From Pseudoneurospora amorphoporcata (Eukaryota; Ascomycota; Sordariomycetes; Sordariales; Sordariaceae): DNA of 64,000 nucleotides. The DNA is taken from assembly GCA_033297205.1 (NCBI GenBank), contig MU859135.1:1-64000 (forward strand), written 5' to 3'. Under the pieces are notes generated by a model, which saw only the letters and a list, made by a program, of their open reading frames with translations, was not told the DNA's origin and did not search any database. This document shows positions 35,335-46,633 of this stretch, in pieces. Numbering within the stretch: the stretch's first letter is position 1; the number at the start of each line of letters is the position of its first letter. Both the position numbers and the translations under genes were made by a program.

Positions 35335-35832
35335 TCAAACGCTTGTGGTGGGTGGTGTTGGTTGGTTGGGATATCCGCTGGTCGGATGGTTGTTTTCTAG
35401 ATAGAGAATACGAAGCATTTTGCAAATACCTACCGCACCGTCTTTGAGAAATTGCTGTGATTGTGAGCGTAATGGATGATTTGAAGCTCTTCGCTGAAGC
35501 TTTGCGCCGATGGTGATGATCGCATGAAGTCTCGTCCTGTCCTGGAGAGCACGCGACATATGGAAAAGTTCATACCATCGTCCCATCGTCCTATCGTCCC
35601 GGAACACCTCGATGCTCATATCTTTTGTGCATTGGCCAGGCTGCAATCGACATTTCTCTGCCCGGTATGTCCCCCGTGTGGTAATAAATCCTGTTTCAGT
35701 TGTCATGAACTTTCCTGAATCCTGAGGATGTTGATGAGCATGTCGAAGTTGTCCGAAGATTCCAAAGGTCAGGCCGTCGAACAATGCTGGTATGGATATG
35801 AGCCCATCCACGACAGCTTCTTTCAACAACAT
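35335..35832 (-). CDS. Hypothetical protein, 165 aa, adjoining tRNA-Glu
   Basis: A continuous frame with a true ATG at 35832 and good fungal codon choice. It begins MLLKEAVVDGLISIPALFDG and contains a central segment RAEKCRLQPGQCTKD followed by MSIEVFRDDRTMGRWYELFH and a basic helix-like stretch. No family is recognised and there is no signal peptide or membrane segment. Its start lies 18 bp from the 5' end of the divergent tRNA-Glu, leaving almost no room for a promoter of its own. It may therefore be a gene fragment, or the start may be fed by an upstream exon that I could not place. Confidence 0.45.
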   Translation of the reverse strand: MLLKEAVVDGLISIPALFDGLTFGIFGQLRHAHQHPQDSGKFMTTETGFITTRGTYRAEKCRLQPGQCTKDMSIEVFRDDRTMGRWYELFHMSRALQDRTRLHAIITIGAKLQRRASNHPLRSQSQQFLKDGAVGICKMLRILYLENNHPTSGYPNQPTPPTTSV

Positions 35833-35850
35833 CGGACCATATCAGTTCAA

Positions 35851-35942
35851 TCGGGTATGGTGTAGCGGTAACATCGTTGACTCTCACTTCTCAGGAGTGA
35901 CTGCTCTCTCAACAGCCCCGGGTTCGACTCCCGGTATCCGAG
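35851..35942 (+). tRNA. tRNA-Glu (anticodon CTC) with a 21-nt intron
   Basis: Acceptor TCGGGTA pairs with TATCCGA (one G-U), D arm TGGTGTAGCGGTAACATC, anticodon stem GTTGA/TCAAC with loop CTCTCA...C and anticodon CTC at 35883-35885, T arm CCGGG-TTCGACT-CCCGG. The intron covers 35887-35907, directly after position 37. A T-run at 35951-35957 can serve as terminator. Confidence 0.93.
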
Positions 35943-36294
35943 TCTCAATATCTTTTTTTGCCGATTTCCTTTTTTGACTTGCCCGCCATCCTCATCTTTT
36001 GCACCTTTTTCTTTTCAGTTTTCCCTCTCTCTCTCCTGACTTTTCTCTTTTTTCTCTCTGTAATCCTTTCTCAACCCTCATGCTTCTCTTTTCATTTCTT
36101 TTGCTCCCTTACAGTGCGGCTCGCCCTTGTTTCTGTTTGTCACAGACAGTTCAAGTTGATTTGTACAAAGGGTATCAAATTGCTCCATAGCTTTTCTTTA
36201 CTTGACCTCCAACTTCTTTTTGGCTTCCTTCCAACAAACTCATATCTGAAAGGGCCCTACCCGAAGCTCCAACACTCACTTAACTCCATCACCT
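35943..36294. other. Intergenic, T- and C-rich
   Basis: Pyrimidine-rich on the plus strand throughout. Contains the pol III terminator T-run just after tRNA-Glu and the 3' end of the minus-strand dioxygenase gene. Nothing else is seen. Confidence 0.5.
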
Positions 36295-37197
36295 TCATCC
36301 TCTCCCAACACACAAATCCGTCCTAATAATCCACTTCTCCCCCGCCGTCACCTCCCTGCCCTCATGCAACATGCAATCATTCCCATGCTTATGCAGCAAC
36401 AGCATACCCGTTTCCAGAGCCACGGCAATCGCTTCCCGTGCCACCTGTCGGTCATGGGGGTAGAAGACGGTCTCGCCGCCCGTGCATCCTTCGCTGGCGG
36501 AGGTGAGGTAGAGCAGCAAAGTCCAGGTCGTTTTGGCGGGGACTTGCTTTTGGTTTGGGTTGTCATCGGAGGAGGGGAGGGTGAGGGTGATTTTGTTTGA
36601 GTCGTCGTCTGGTGGTGGGCGTTAGTATGTAAGGGAAGGGGAAGAAAATTGAGCTGAGGGAAACATACAATGCGCATCGAAAAACTGCCCTTTTGTGTAT
36701 CGGTATATCCTGATGTTTGGGTTCAGGCCGATGACTTCGCCACCCCTATTTTCATTTTTGTCCACTTTTAGCTCGTTCGTGTCTCGCACAGTTCTTGTTT
36801 TCAACTTGGACGGAAGAGACCAGACTCACCACAAATGCTCCAACCCACCCCCTACAACCGCCTCCTTCAACCCCGTCTCATACCATAGTCTATCCCCAAA
36901 CTTCTGATCATCAATCTGGAACCGATCGTTCACTCGCACCGCCATCCCTCGCTTGGGTTTCCCGGGCGTGGTTATGAGCGGGAGCGTGCTGAGAAAGGAG
37001 ACGTAATCGCGGCATAAGGATTTGGGGAAGAAGTTCCGGAGGACGACGACCTTGTCATCCACGAGACTGTCGAAGGTGAGGTCGGTGATGGGAAGGGAGG
37101 GCTTGAAGGGAGGCCAGGAGGGCGGGGGTGCTGATGGTGTGGAAGTTTGGGCGGATTTGCCGTTGGTTGTGGTTGCTGATTTCTTTGGTTTGGGCAT
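36295..37197 (-). CDS. 2-oxoglutarate/Fe(II)-dependent dioxygenase, prolyl-4-hydroxylase type (252 aa)
   Basis: Minus-strand join 37197-36830, 36745-36669 and 36608-36295; introns of 84 and 60 bp, frame closed at 253 codons. The fold oxidises a substrate while turning 2-oxoglutarate into succinate. Splicing of exons 2 and 3 builds the HxD iron motif FFDAHYDDSN. The second iron His and the 2-oxoglutarate-binding Arg/Lys follow in LLLHKHGNDCMLHEGREVTA and GEKWIIRTD, and TSASEGCTGGETVFYP is the usual strand between them. The start at 37197 (MPKPKKSATTTNGK) has a good CAAAATG context; an in-frame ATG at 37284 would add 29 residues. Members act on proteins or small molecules; the substrate is unknown. 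Confidence 0.9.
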
Positions 37198-37851
37198 TTT
37201 GAGATTTCGTATTTGATGGGCGTTGCTCTGGGATGGTGCATTGGTGTTGTTGGATGAGTGAGACAGGCCCAGACTTCCCCACATTTTAGCATTGCCGTCT
37301 CGTTCAGGTGCCCCACCAAGCCTCACTGAGCGGGCGGGGCCGCGGGATCAGCCCAAGCTGAACCTCCACGAGCTGGAGTTGAGATGGAGATATGTATGAG
37401 CATGCTCACAAGCCCATGATTACACAGCCATTTCTGTCCAAAAGACTAGACTGGGGTTGTTTTGCTATCCCATCCCCGAAAAGGAAGAACACTCCGTAGG
37501 GTTAGGGATCAATCCTCTCTCTGCGGAGACAAACCACCACCTGGTCCAAGCTCCAGTGCATGCAGGCAGGCAGTGCAGCACGGCAACGGAAACAACTTCC
37601 ATTCATCCAAAGCGTTGCAGACGGCAGGAACGACCGGGAACAGTGGACAGACAGACAGTCACTTGCACGCAATCACTTCATCAGCCATCATCCACCCGAA
37701 ATTCCACTTTTGCTCCAAGAGATATCAGTGTCAATCCGCGTTCGCTGCTTCCGCACCCAACCGGCTTCTGTTCCCATCCATCTCACTCTTCTTTCACAAC
37801 AAGCAAGTTCACCCACCGAGACAGCTCTTGGCAGACACTCCCATTTTCAAG
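37198..37851. promoter_or_regulatory. Divergent intergenic region between dioxygenase and AIM11-like genes
   Basis: Two genes start outward from here, so both promoters should lie in these 650 bp. An upstream in-frame ATG of the dioxygenase lies at 37284. The last 80 bases before 37852 are pyrimidine-rich, typical of a fungal leader. No defined binding site is claimed. Confidence 0.5.
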
Positions 37852-38577
37852 ATGCCGATTCTCGCCAGCATCCTCAGAAAACTGGTCTGGGCCGACGGTC
37901 AACCTCCGCAAGCCCCGCAACAACCGTCCACAACCCCGGCCCCCGCCGCACCGACAACAGTCACAACAACAACAACAACAACACAAACACCCGTTCCAGC
38001 TCCTGCCGATGCCTCGTCACTTGCACCCACATCAGATGCGGCACGCTACCCACCCGCAGAGCAATGGGAGGAACGTCCTTACCCGCCCCTCTTCTCGGAG
38101 CGCTCCATGAAGCAGCTTGGCCTCTTCTTCGGCGGCGCCACCTTCTTCGCCCTCTCCGTCGCCGTCTCCCGGCGCGCCGTGGCCCGGCACCTCAAGGCCT
38201 CCAAGATGGAGATCTTTGCGCCCAACCCCATGGCCTTGGGCATATCGCGGCCTGCTGCTGGTAACATCAACGCAAAGGCCGACAAAGATCCCATGATGGC
38301 CGCCGAGGCCCTCACTCTGGCCACGCTCAACGTCGTCAGCTTCGCCACCATGGCCGCCGGAGGTACCAGCTGGGCGCTTGACATCTCGTCGGTGGAGGAC
38401 CTGAGGAGAAAGGCACGCAGGACGTTGTATGGTGGCAACGGGGCGAACCTGGATGAGGAGGCGGAGAAGGAGGTTGCTGAGTGGGTGGCCAAGACGTTGG
38501 GGATTGATTTGGAGAAGGCGGAGGAGGAGGAGGCCAAGGGCAAGATGTTAAACGAGGAGGCTGTTAAGAAGCCGTGA
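37852..38577 (+). CDS. AIM11-like mitochondrial membrane protein (241 aa)
   Basis: Single exon. The start MPILASILRKLVWADG was chosen because the frame upstream, open to 37462, lacks coding character. A Pro/Thr/Gln-rich linker (residues 20-65) is followed by the family core: SERSMKQLGLFFGGATFFAL as a first membrane segment, then VSRRAVARH, and a second hydrophobic segment around LTLATLNVVSFATMAAGG. The C-terminus is acidic and helical. This matches yeast Aim11 (altered inheritance of mitochondria), a small two-pass protein whose biochemical role is unknown. A gene name is not assigned because none is established outside yeast. Confidence 0.85.
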   Translation: MPILASILRKLVWADGQPPQAPQQPSTTPAPAAPTTVTTTTTTTQTPVPAPADASSLAPTSDAARYPPAEQWEERPYPPLFSERSMKQLGLFFGGATFFALSVAVSRRAVARHLKASKMEIFAPNPMALGISRPAAGNINAKADKDPMMAAEALTLATLNVVSFATMAAGGTSWALDISSVEDLRRKARRTLYGGNGANLDEEAEKEVAEWVAKTLGIDLEKAEEEEAKGKMLNEEAVKKP

Positions 38578-40121
38578 ATTGCTGATCTCTGCAGCAGCGG
38601 CAAAGGAAGTTAACACAACTCAGTGATACCCGGCTCTCCTTTCTTTTTTCTCCACTCTCTTCCTTTTCCTCTGTCTGCACACAACGGGTTATCTTTCGGC
38701 TTGATGCAGGATTACAGCAACTGCGACGGTGAATGGGGGGCGGTGGCCATCCTTGAGAGACAGTTCACTACTCGTACTCGTTTGTTTGCCTATGGATCTT
38801 CGGAGCTATTTCCGCGGATGAGAAACATAGCCAATTGGGGCATTGCGAGATCTTTTCTCCCTTTAGAATCCTTTTTGCCTGTCAACCTGTCTCTCTGTCT
38901 GTGTGAAAAGTCAAAGAAAAAGAGTGTAAGAGGAGGTCAACAGGAAACAAGAAACACGAAGCTCCTTTATTTGTTGGGATTTTCACAACTTTGAACGCCA
39001 GAACCCAAAATCTCGTGATATCGGCAAGGACAAGGAAAAAAAGAAGTGGCGTGTAATTAGCCCTGACAACCCTGGGTGCTCTCATGCATGCGTTCTCAAT
39101 CAGAAACACCCGCAGCATGTTCGCCGCCAGTCCAGTGCACCAAACTTTTGTTGAACCACGAACGAAGGAACGCAGTGACCAAACGAACAACGAACTGAGC
39201 CCCTCGAGCTCGTGTCTTACATTTTTGGGGTGAGTGTATCAAAAGTGTCCCTCGTCGTCTTCTTTCCACCCGCCTTTTTTATTATGCTTAATTCCCACCC
39301 TTTGTTCCCCTCTGTTGGAAATTTTGTCCTGCCCGCCACATGGCTCCAAATCCCTTCAGGCACCGCCGCCATTCATCTGACCGTTTGTCTTGCAACACAC
39401 ACACACCCTTCCCATCCGCCATCCCTACATGGGAATTTCGTTGATTGGACCTTCGAACCTGCAGCAAGGGGTCAACCGTTTGCGGTGGCTTTCTTTTTCT
39501 GTTGTCTGTCTACCGGGAGTGTAACCGCGCTGCCCGCCACTCGCGCCGCAACCGCGTTTACACAACAATCACGTTAGGAGGTATAGGAAATGCATGGCAT
39601 GGCATGTGCATGTTAGCATGTTGTTCCGACCCCGGTTTTTGCCCGAACGTCTTTCAGATCCTTATCCCAATATATGCTTGAATGGTAATTTGTGATTACG
39701 GATCATGGCAGAAAAGCCAGACGCCTACGGATGCCCTTCCCGACGTAGCTACGACAGCCTGGCACAGAGTTGGCTGTCTGCTTCCCTGGATCACCAGATC
39801 GACAAACGGTGTGTGTGTGTGCGTGTGTGACGACGCTTTGACTGATGGTGCTCTTGCTCTGAGCGCCGAGGGTCTCTCAAGTCTGGTGGTCTGTTTACTT
39901 ATACTTCGAGGCTCCTTTTCATCATGATGCTACCCTATTTCATGACCACTTTGATCCTTAAAGATCTTTTTCACAGTATGGTGCCCTCTTCTGGACAAGT
40001 TCATCTCCTTTGATCATCACTCAATTACTAACCACCCCGCCGACAATCCCTCCTACCGACCATTTATTAACCCTCCCCCCTTCCACCCCAACCGTCCTCG
40101 ATCTTCAACATCTTCATCACA
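38578..40121. other. 1.5-kb intergenic region
   Basis: Frames here are short and cross one another. There is a GT dinucleotide run at 39809-39829. The C/A-rich leader just before 40122 belongs to the next gene. No gene, RNA or repeat is supported in between. Confidence 0.45.
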
Positions 40122-41424
40122 ATGTCAACAACAACCCCAACCTATCGCTACCAATACCGGCCTTCTTCCTCCCATATCCCCACTTCCAACTTCAGCTTAT
40201 CTCCTCCCCGTAACACCCTTCCCTACCACTACCTCGAATCCCCCACCAACATCTTTCTCCAATCCTCAACAAACCCACAACAGCCAGAGAAGATCATCAT
40301 CCGCCAAGTCGGCGGACCGGGTGATAACCACGTCCAATGGGCATGCCCACCAGACATCGTCCCTTACCAGCCGGACAGCGAAGAGTTCCCCTTGGCTGGT
40401 GCCAGGGAAAGGATTAGCGGAAACTGCGGTGGTGGTGGTGGTGGTGGTGGTGGGAAACGCGGAATCAAGAGCTTGAAGAGCTTCGAGTCACATGTTCACG
40501 GGGTAGTCCACACAGCAAGCTGGCCCAATAACGACGTGGGCGATCGGCTCTGGTTGAGGAGTGACCAGCCGATAATCAAGGGGAGGAGGAGGAGCGTGCC
40601 GGTGGTGAATCTGGATAAGGGTGTTGTTAGTAGGGAGGTTTGGTATGTTTTTTTTCTTTTTTTCTTTTTTGTTTTTTTTTTTTACCCCTTCGTTTCGCCC
40701 GGTGCTTCCTTGGGCTTCTCCGTTAACGCCAAAACCAACTGCCAGCATCTCCCACGTAACATGGCATCCTCAAAAACGAGAACTCAGCAACATTAACACA
40801 ACCATCACCTTCATCGGAGCCGAATACCGCCATGGACAAGGGCCACGGCGTGGTGGACCGTTCAGGATGTGTATCGTTCAAGACCCCAGCAGCAGCAGTA
40901 GCAGCAGCAGCAGTCATGACGAAGACGGGATTATCGAAATGATCTTTCTAGAAGAGTCAGAGGCCTGCTTTGAGGATGTCAAGCCAATATCACCAGTACA
41001 TAATCACTCTCACTCTCACCCTCATGCCCTATCACCACCACCCACGGAGCTCCGAATATTAGGCCTAGGCGACAGCAATCACATCTCGAGGCAGTTACGA
41101 GGCCCTAGAGGTACTGCCATATTCGATGAAGCCGACAGCAGAACGATGGATGATGATGATGATGACGACGATAACCTCAGCCAGACATCCTTCGCCAGCT
41201 CAACCAAGGGGAAATTGGCGATGGATTTGGTAGCACGGAGTCTCTCGATCTTCAACTTCAACGCCGCCATGTTGGACTTGGCTGCGCTATCTAACCAGAG
41301 CATGGATGGTTTTGTCAGAGACATTGATGAACAGCCAGAGGCGGAGGATAATAGTGATGAGGAGGAGGATGAGGAGGGAGAGCAGCGGGTGTGGAGTGAT
41401 TGTGAGTCTATTCAGTCGATTTGA
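40122..41424 (+). CDS. Hypothetical protein with acidic C-terminus (385 aa)
   Basis: Join 40122-40642 and 40788-41424; the 145-bp intron starts GTATGT within a T-rich run and ends ACTCAG, phase 2, and the frame closes at 386 codons. The N-terminus is Ser/Pro/Tyr-rich. A folded-looking middle (EKIIIRQVGGPGDNHVQWAC, then WPNNDVGDRLWLRSDQPIIK, then NTTITFIGAEYRHGQGP) surrounds a polyglycine run from (GGT)n at 40429-40453. After the intron come a Ser run, a His/Ser run, an Asp run (41147-41171) and a glutamate-rich end. No family recognised. Homopolymer runs make it length-variable between strains. Confidence 0.72.
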
Positions 41425-41704
41425 ACGGTAGTCGATGATGGATGATGCAGACAACGACGAGAGGAGTCTAGAAGGCGACGTAAGTGGGAGTGGGAGTAAT
41501 AGTGATCGCGGTTGAGTAACAGGTCGATATCAGAGATGTCTAAGGCAAGCAAAATCAAATTACATTACTACCAACCCTAAGAGGCACTAGTGAAAACCTA
41601 AACTAACTCAACGATAGACCTAGAATTGCCTCATCGAGCACGGTAATACGGCTACGAAGCAATAAGCACTGAAATCAATCTGATACCCACGATATCAACG
41701 AGCC

Positions 41705-44700
41705 TTAAAGCGCCGCCATCTGTTCAACTCGCGCTGCAAGCGAATCCTCATCGACCTCCAGCTCAACCTCCTCGACCTCCTCATCGCTTTCCTCGTCATA
41801 TTCCTCCTTCTTGATTCCTTCATCTAGGCCCATGATCATCTGCTTGTTGTTGGGGCCAGCACCAGCACCACCGTCACGATCTGTAGCAAGAGCAGCGGTC
41901 GCAGGAGAAGGAGATACAAACGGATCGTGAATGGCCGAAGCCGTAACAGTACCAGTGAGCGGGCTCTCGGACTGTGAAGCCCCAACCACATTTGTGATCG
42001 CAGTCCGCTCAAGAGGGGGAGTTAGGATCCTGTGTCCCATTCTCATCACTTTCTTAACCCGAATAGGAGGCCCTCCCTTGACAGGGACATCGCTTCCGGC
42101 GGTCGAGCCCAATCCGGTGCCAGCTCTAAGGGGGGAAGCAGAGTAAATATCCAGCAGGAGATCCTCAGTTTCCAGAGAAGTTTGCTCAGTCGGAGGCTGA
42201 TGATAAGCTGAGGAAGTCGAAGCACTGAGATCACTGGTGCGACTGGAGTGATCACCGCGGATTACCGTCTCCTCATCGGTGTGTGGAGGAGTATAGGTGG
42301 TGGCGACAGGACCAGAGAGACCGATAGCGAGCTCGGCTTTAGTGAGCGTAGGCAGCGGGACTAGGAGATCAACCTCCGGAGATGCAGGCTTGACAACAGG
42401 ACTAGCTGGAGGCGTTTCAAAGCTGAGCAGATCCTCCTCAGCGACCGGGCTAAGGTTGGAGGCGGACTTGGACGAGTCAGAGCCAGGAGTAGACTCATCG
42501 CTGGAGCTGTTTCTGATCCGGGCGTCATTCCTATCATCTCCATCCTCGTCGTCGTGACTGAAAAGGTTCAAGATCTGGCCATAATGAATAACCTTGCCAT
42601 CGCTTGTGCGTGTATAAGAAAGGGGATCGACATGCTCATCCATGAAGTCACTGCTACCGCTTGTATTGTGTCTGCCTCTGCGCCTCTGAGAAACAAGCGG
42701 GACGTCACTTAAAAGGTCCATATCCTCACCTCCATCGTCCAGTTTCCTTTGCAAAATGGCGCCTGTCCTGGCAAGCTCACCGAGCTTGTCCCAAAACAGC
42801 CAGGGAAAGCTAACAAGTGGCATGGTTTTTGGTGTAATCTTTCTGGTTCCGAGACTGCCGTCAGGTCTAATGTGCGTCTGCTTGGCTTCGAACAATGCAA
42901 TACGCACTTCTTCGTAAGTGACTCTGTACATGGCGGACACGAACGAAAGGAGATCACCGCCAGCCTCTTTCTTGCACTGATCCTTGAAATGCTGCTTGAG
43001 GGCAGAAGACTCGCGACCGACGTTTTCTTGGAGCTTGTATTCTGAGCCGACACGGGGCTTGGACATGACGAAGGCCGTCCAGACTTCGAACTCGGTCGCA
43101 ATCTCGAGCTGACACATCACGCGGCGCATAGCGGTGTCATACTGAGATTTAATGCGACGGGCTTTGGTCAGCGTCTCATCCCTAAGAGCTCGGCACTTTG
43201 TATGCTTGAGAATGCGACTATCGAACGGAAGCTGGTAGTTCTCTTTCATGTCGAACGGCTCCCGCTTGACCATGTCGTAGAGTTTTCCAAGTGCTGTTGC
43301 TGAATGATAATCGCGTTTGTTTTTCTCCATGAAATGGGGCCAGAATTTGGGGTCTAGTCGTCTTGGGAACTCGGCGGGAACACCAGTCTTTACGTAGTCA
43401 ACGGCCATAGAGTGAAGGGTAGCGAGCTCAAGACCTGTAAGATTCAATGATCAGTGGTTACTCTTCCAAGTACTCAACACAATACCCTTACACTTGGGAC
43501 TCTTCACTCCGTCCATTTCCGCATCTGCTGTCGCCAGATGGGCATGAGCGATCAACGGCAAGTTGTTGTACTTCATGTACAACACAAAGAATGTGATCAA
43601 ATTGTTAACGGCCGGTTCGGTCGCCAACTCCTTGCCCACAACGGGCTCATTGATCATCGGTGGATGGGAGCGTTCCTTGGGGATAAGCAGAGGGTCCCAA
43701 ATGACAAAGAAGTCATCGCCATCAAGGTCTCCGCCAGAGCACATGCTGGGCACGTCTCTGTCCCCAGTCAAGGGAAACACTACCACGTCTCTAAGATGTC
43801 GCAAAGCCGGGACATCAACCGCCTCCACGACTCGGATATCACCAGGGTGGAGGGATGGATTTCTCCCAACAACACAGGTTCCAGTAATGACTTTATAACC
43901 GCCGTTGACATCGTCGGGAATCTGCAGGAAAATCTGTGGGAGCTTCTCACTGGGCACGTCTTTCCAGTCTTCGATGACCTTCATATGCCCTTTCAAGGTG
44001 CTAGTCTCATCAACACAGCCGAGAACGAAGGCACTCTTTTCAACGTTGAGCCGGGCTTTCTCCTTCAGTGTCTTGATGGACCATGATCGCCACAACTGAA
44101 GTAGGGTGCGGACAAAAGGTTCCTGGGACTCCATGAAGCCGTAAGCGAGCATCTCTGCAATGATCGGTGTCATATGGTTTTCATCAATGGAAGTTCTTAG
44201 AATCGCTGTTGCCTTGTGTTTGTCCACCATCGCCGCGTTGAAGTCAGAAAGTTGCTTCTCCATCATGTCTACAAAGACTTGATCGGGAACACCGAGAGAC
44301 GAGAGAACTGCAATGATCTGTCGGTTCAGGGTGGCGGTTGCGAACTGCGAACATTTGATAACCTCAAGGCCGTTGAATTCGGCAACGAACTTCTCTTGCG
44401 ACTTCCGAATATGGACCTCCATTCCCTTCACATCAGGCCAGGTTACCAAGACTCCCTTGCAACCTCCCATGCGGAACTGGTAGGCTGACGGTGGCGGGTC
44501 AATGCTCCAGTCATGCGCTACGATTTTAGCAAGCAGAGGGGAAATCTTGCCTACTCCATCTGTGAAGCAAAACCCGCCCGTTTCAATGTCAGGGATGGTG
44601 ACAATCCTCGGTGCCGGAATGCCAGGCACCAAACGTGTAGTTGAAAAGCACTGCCCAAGTCTGGCCGCATACTTGGCAATGACCTTGATATGACTAAAGC

Positions 44701-46633
44701 GGCCCATCCAGTTTCGCATCATGTCGCATGTTAAGTTGCTTTGCTCACAAAACATGAAGGCACCAGCCTCTCGAATCTGAGAGTTGCCGAAGGCAAGGAA
44801 CCTCCAGTGCCATGGACCCATGGCAACCCCTTCCTGCAACACCCTGTACGCACGCAAGAACAGGGGAAGTTCTGCTTCGCCACTCCTGATACGACCCTCA
44901 AGAACCTCGTCTGTGAATTGAATGCGGATAAAGTAATCCTGTGCATACTTCCACTGACGGATGACGCGGTTCGTGGGCTCGACGCATGGTGTACTGAAGT
45001 AGATACGAGTAGGAGTAATAGTGACCCTACGAACCCAAGCGCAGTGATTGGGTATCATGAAAGTGGACGGGAAGTAATTCAGAGCTGCACTGTCCTTGAA
45101 GAGTTCCATGGGGTCGAAGATACGCTTTCCAGCATACTCGTCGGCTGCATATTCGAGGATAAGGCGAGCCCGGTCTTTGACGAGGCTGTTGTCACTATGA
45201 CAGAACTCCATAAGCTTTTCAAGGAACGGTCGGTCGATGTTGTGTTCGTTGATGATTCCTTGGGAAATGCAGACTTCAAGCTGGTACCGGACGTCAAACG
45301 GTAGGGAAATACGGGGCGGTGCTGCTAAGAGCGAAAAGTCGTTGTTCCATGATTGTGATGGGGCAGGTCGGATGACATGACCGTATCTGTCATCAAGGAG
45401 GTCCCATACCTCTGGCTCTTTGTTGGGAAGCGGCTCGGGAAAGACAGTCAACTTGGTCCTAAGATTCCAATCGAGCAAATGTTGTGAAACTTTGTCCCAT
45501 ATCCTTGTTGAATGTTGATCCAGCTCAATCCAGTATGTGAGCCACCGGCCCAGGTCGACGTACTGGTGGTTTTCGGCGAGCGAAACTGGGCCTTTGCCAA
45601 CATCCAGTCCAGAGCCGATGTTCACCACTCTCTCCCACAGGTCGTTATCGCTCCAAGTCAGCCGATCCTCGCCAAAAGTCTTCGACACATCCTTTTTCCT
45701 GTACGCAACGGGCGGATCCCGGAGAGTCATGACCAAGGCCTGACGATGCTCTTCTCCAACCATGGTTCTGCATAGTTCCTTGATGACTCCAAACTTGATG
45801 TGGAGCTTGTAGTGCTCATTCTGTCTGTGAAACCCACTAGGTTCGCGCTGATACTGGAGAGAGAATTTGATCACCAGTCGCATCCGTTTGAAGTCGAACT
45901 CAATTCTCAACAATGAGTCCGACGAAAGGGTTTGAACTAATTGCTTCCTCATGAATACCGCAGGCTGGACTAAGACACCGAAGTAGAGTGTTGAGGGAAA
46001 GAAGTATTGGGTTTGCGGGCAAGTGTTGCCGAGCTGAGTCTTGATGGTACGCTCCTTGAAATCTTCGCGCTTTGGGTCCACTATCTCTAGAGGTACCCAG
46101 TGATCAACATGTCCAATTCTGAGTCTACAGACGCCTCGAGAGAGAAAGTCGGTAAACTGCGGAGGTGGCTCAAAGCGAACCAGAGCCCTCCGGCCACGAT
46201 CCGAAATGTCTGGACGGACCTCGTCAAGTTCAATGTAACTGATGTGACCATTTTCAGAGAACAGATTGTGGATGTCCTGAAGTTTAGCTCCAGGAGGCAC
46301 ATCTTTGACGCGAATCAAAGCGGTTTTAGCACACTTCCACTCCCTGGAAATGAAGACCGGTTGTGGGGGAGGACCAAAGGATGCGAATGGGGATGGTTTG
46401 CCGCGTGAGTAGTGTCGAATAGCGCGAAAGGGAGGCCGAGGGGAGCTAGGGGAGGGTCGAGAGGGCGGTCGCGAGGGTGGTTGAGACGTTGATGTATTCT
46501 CTCTGTGTCGCTGCTGGCTGGATCTGCGGCGGCTAGCATGTCTCGGACGAGCGTCCTGATCTCTGGGGCTCCTGTCCGGGGAAACGAGAGCTGCATGCTG
46601 CGCCTGCTCTACCCAGGTGGGTATTCCCGACAT
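41705..46633 (-). CDS. RNA-dependent RNA polymerase of the RNA-silencing type, with N-terminal RRM-like region (1623 aa)
   Basis: Minus-strand join 46633-43492 and 43434-41705, intron 57 bp, 1624 codons. It synthesises complementary RNA from single-stranded templates to feed Dicer and Argonaute. An Arg/Ser/Pro-rich tail (1-100) precedes an RRM-like fold (about 103-175, TALIRVKDVPP...RRALVRFEPP). The cellular RdRP domain follows; the catalytic loop SGGDLDGD has its three Asp at 969, 971 and 973. Downstream, the spliced junction SPKC-LELATLHSMAVDYVKTG is the usual motif after it. The last 300 residues are low-complexity and acidic. Neurospora has three such enzymes: QDE-1, SAD-1 and RRP-3. The DLDGD context and RRM-like region favour the SAD-1/RRP-3 side over QDE-1, but I cannot separate these two here. 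Confidence 0.93.

Noticed and set aside
36348..36677. 109-codon frame over the dioxygenase gene
   Set aside because: Different frame from the spliced dioxygenase, which shows the HxD...H...R motif; this one is a shadow.
37560..38264. Overlapping plus-strand frames before and within the AIM11-like gene
   Set aside because: Only the frame starting at 37852 carries the membrane segments and family core; the others are shadows over the leader and linker.
43454..44086. 210-codon plus-strand frame antisense to the RdRP
   Set aside because: Antisense to the catalytic domain; no coding signature of its own.
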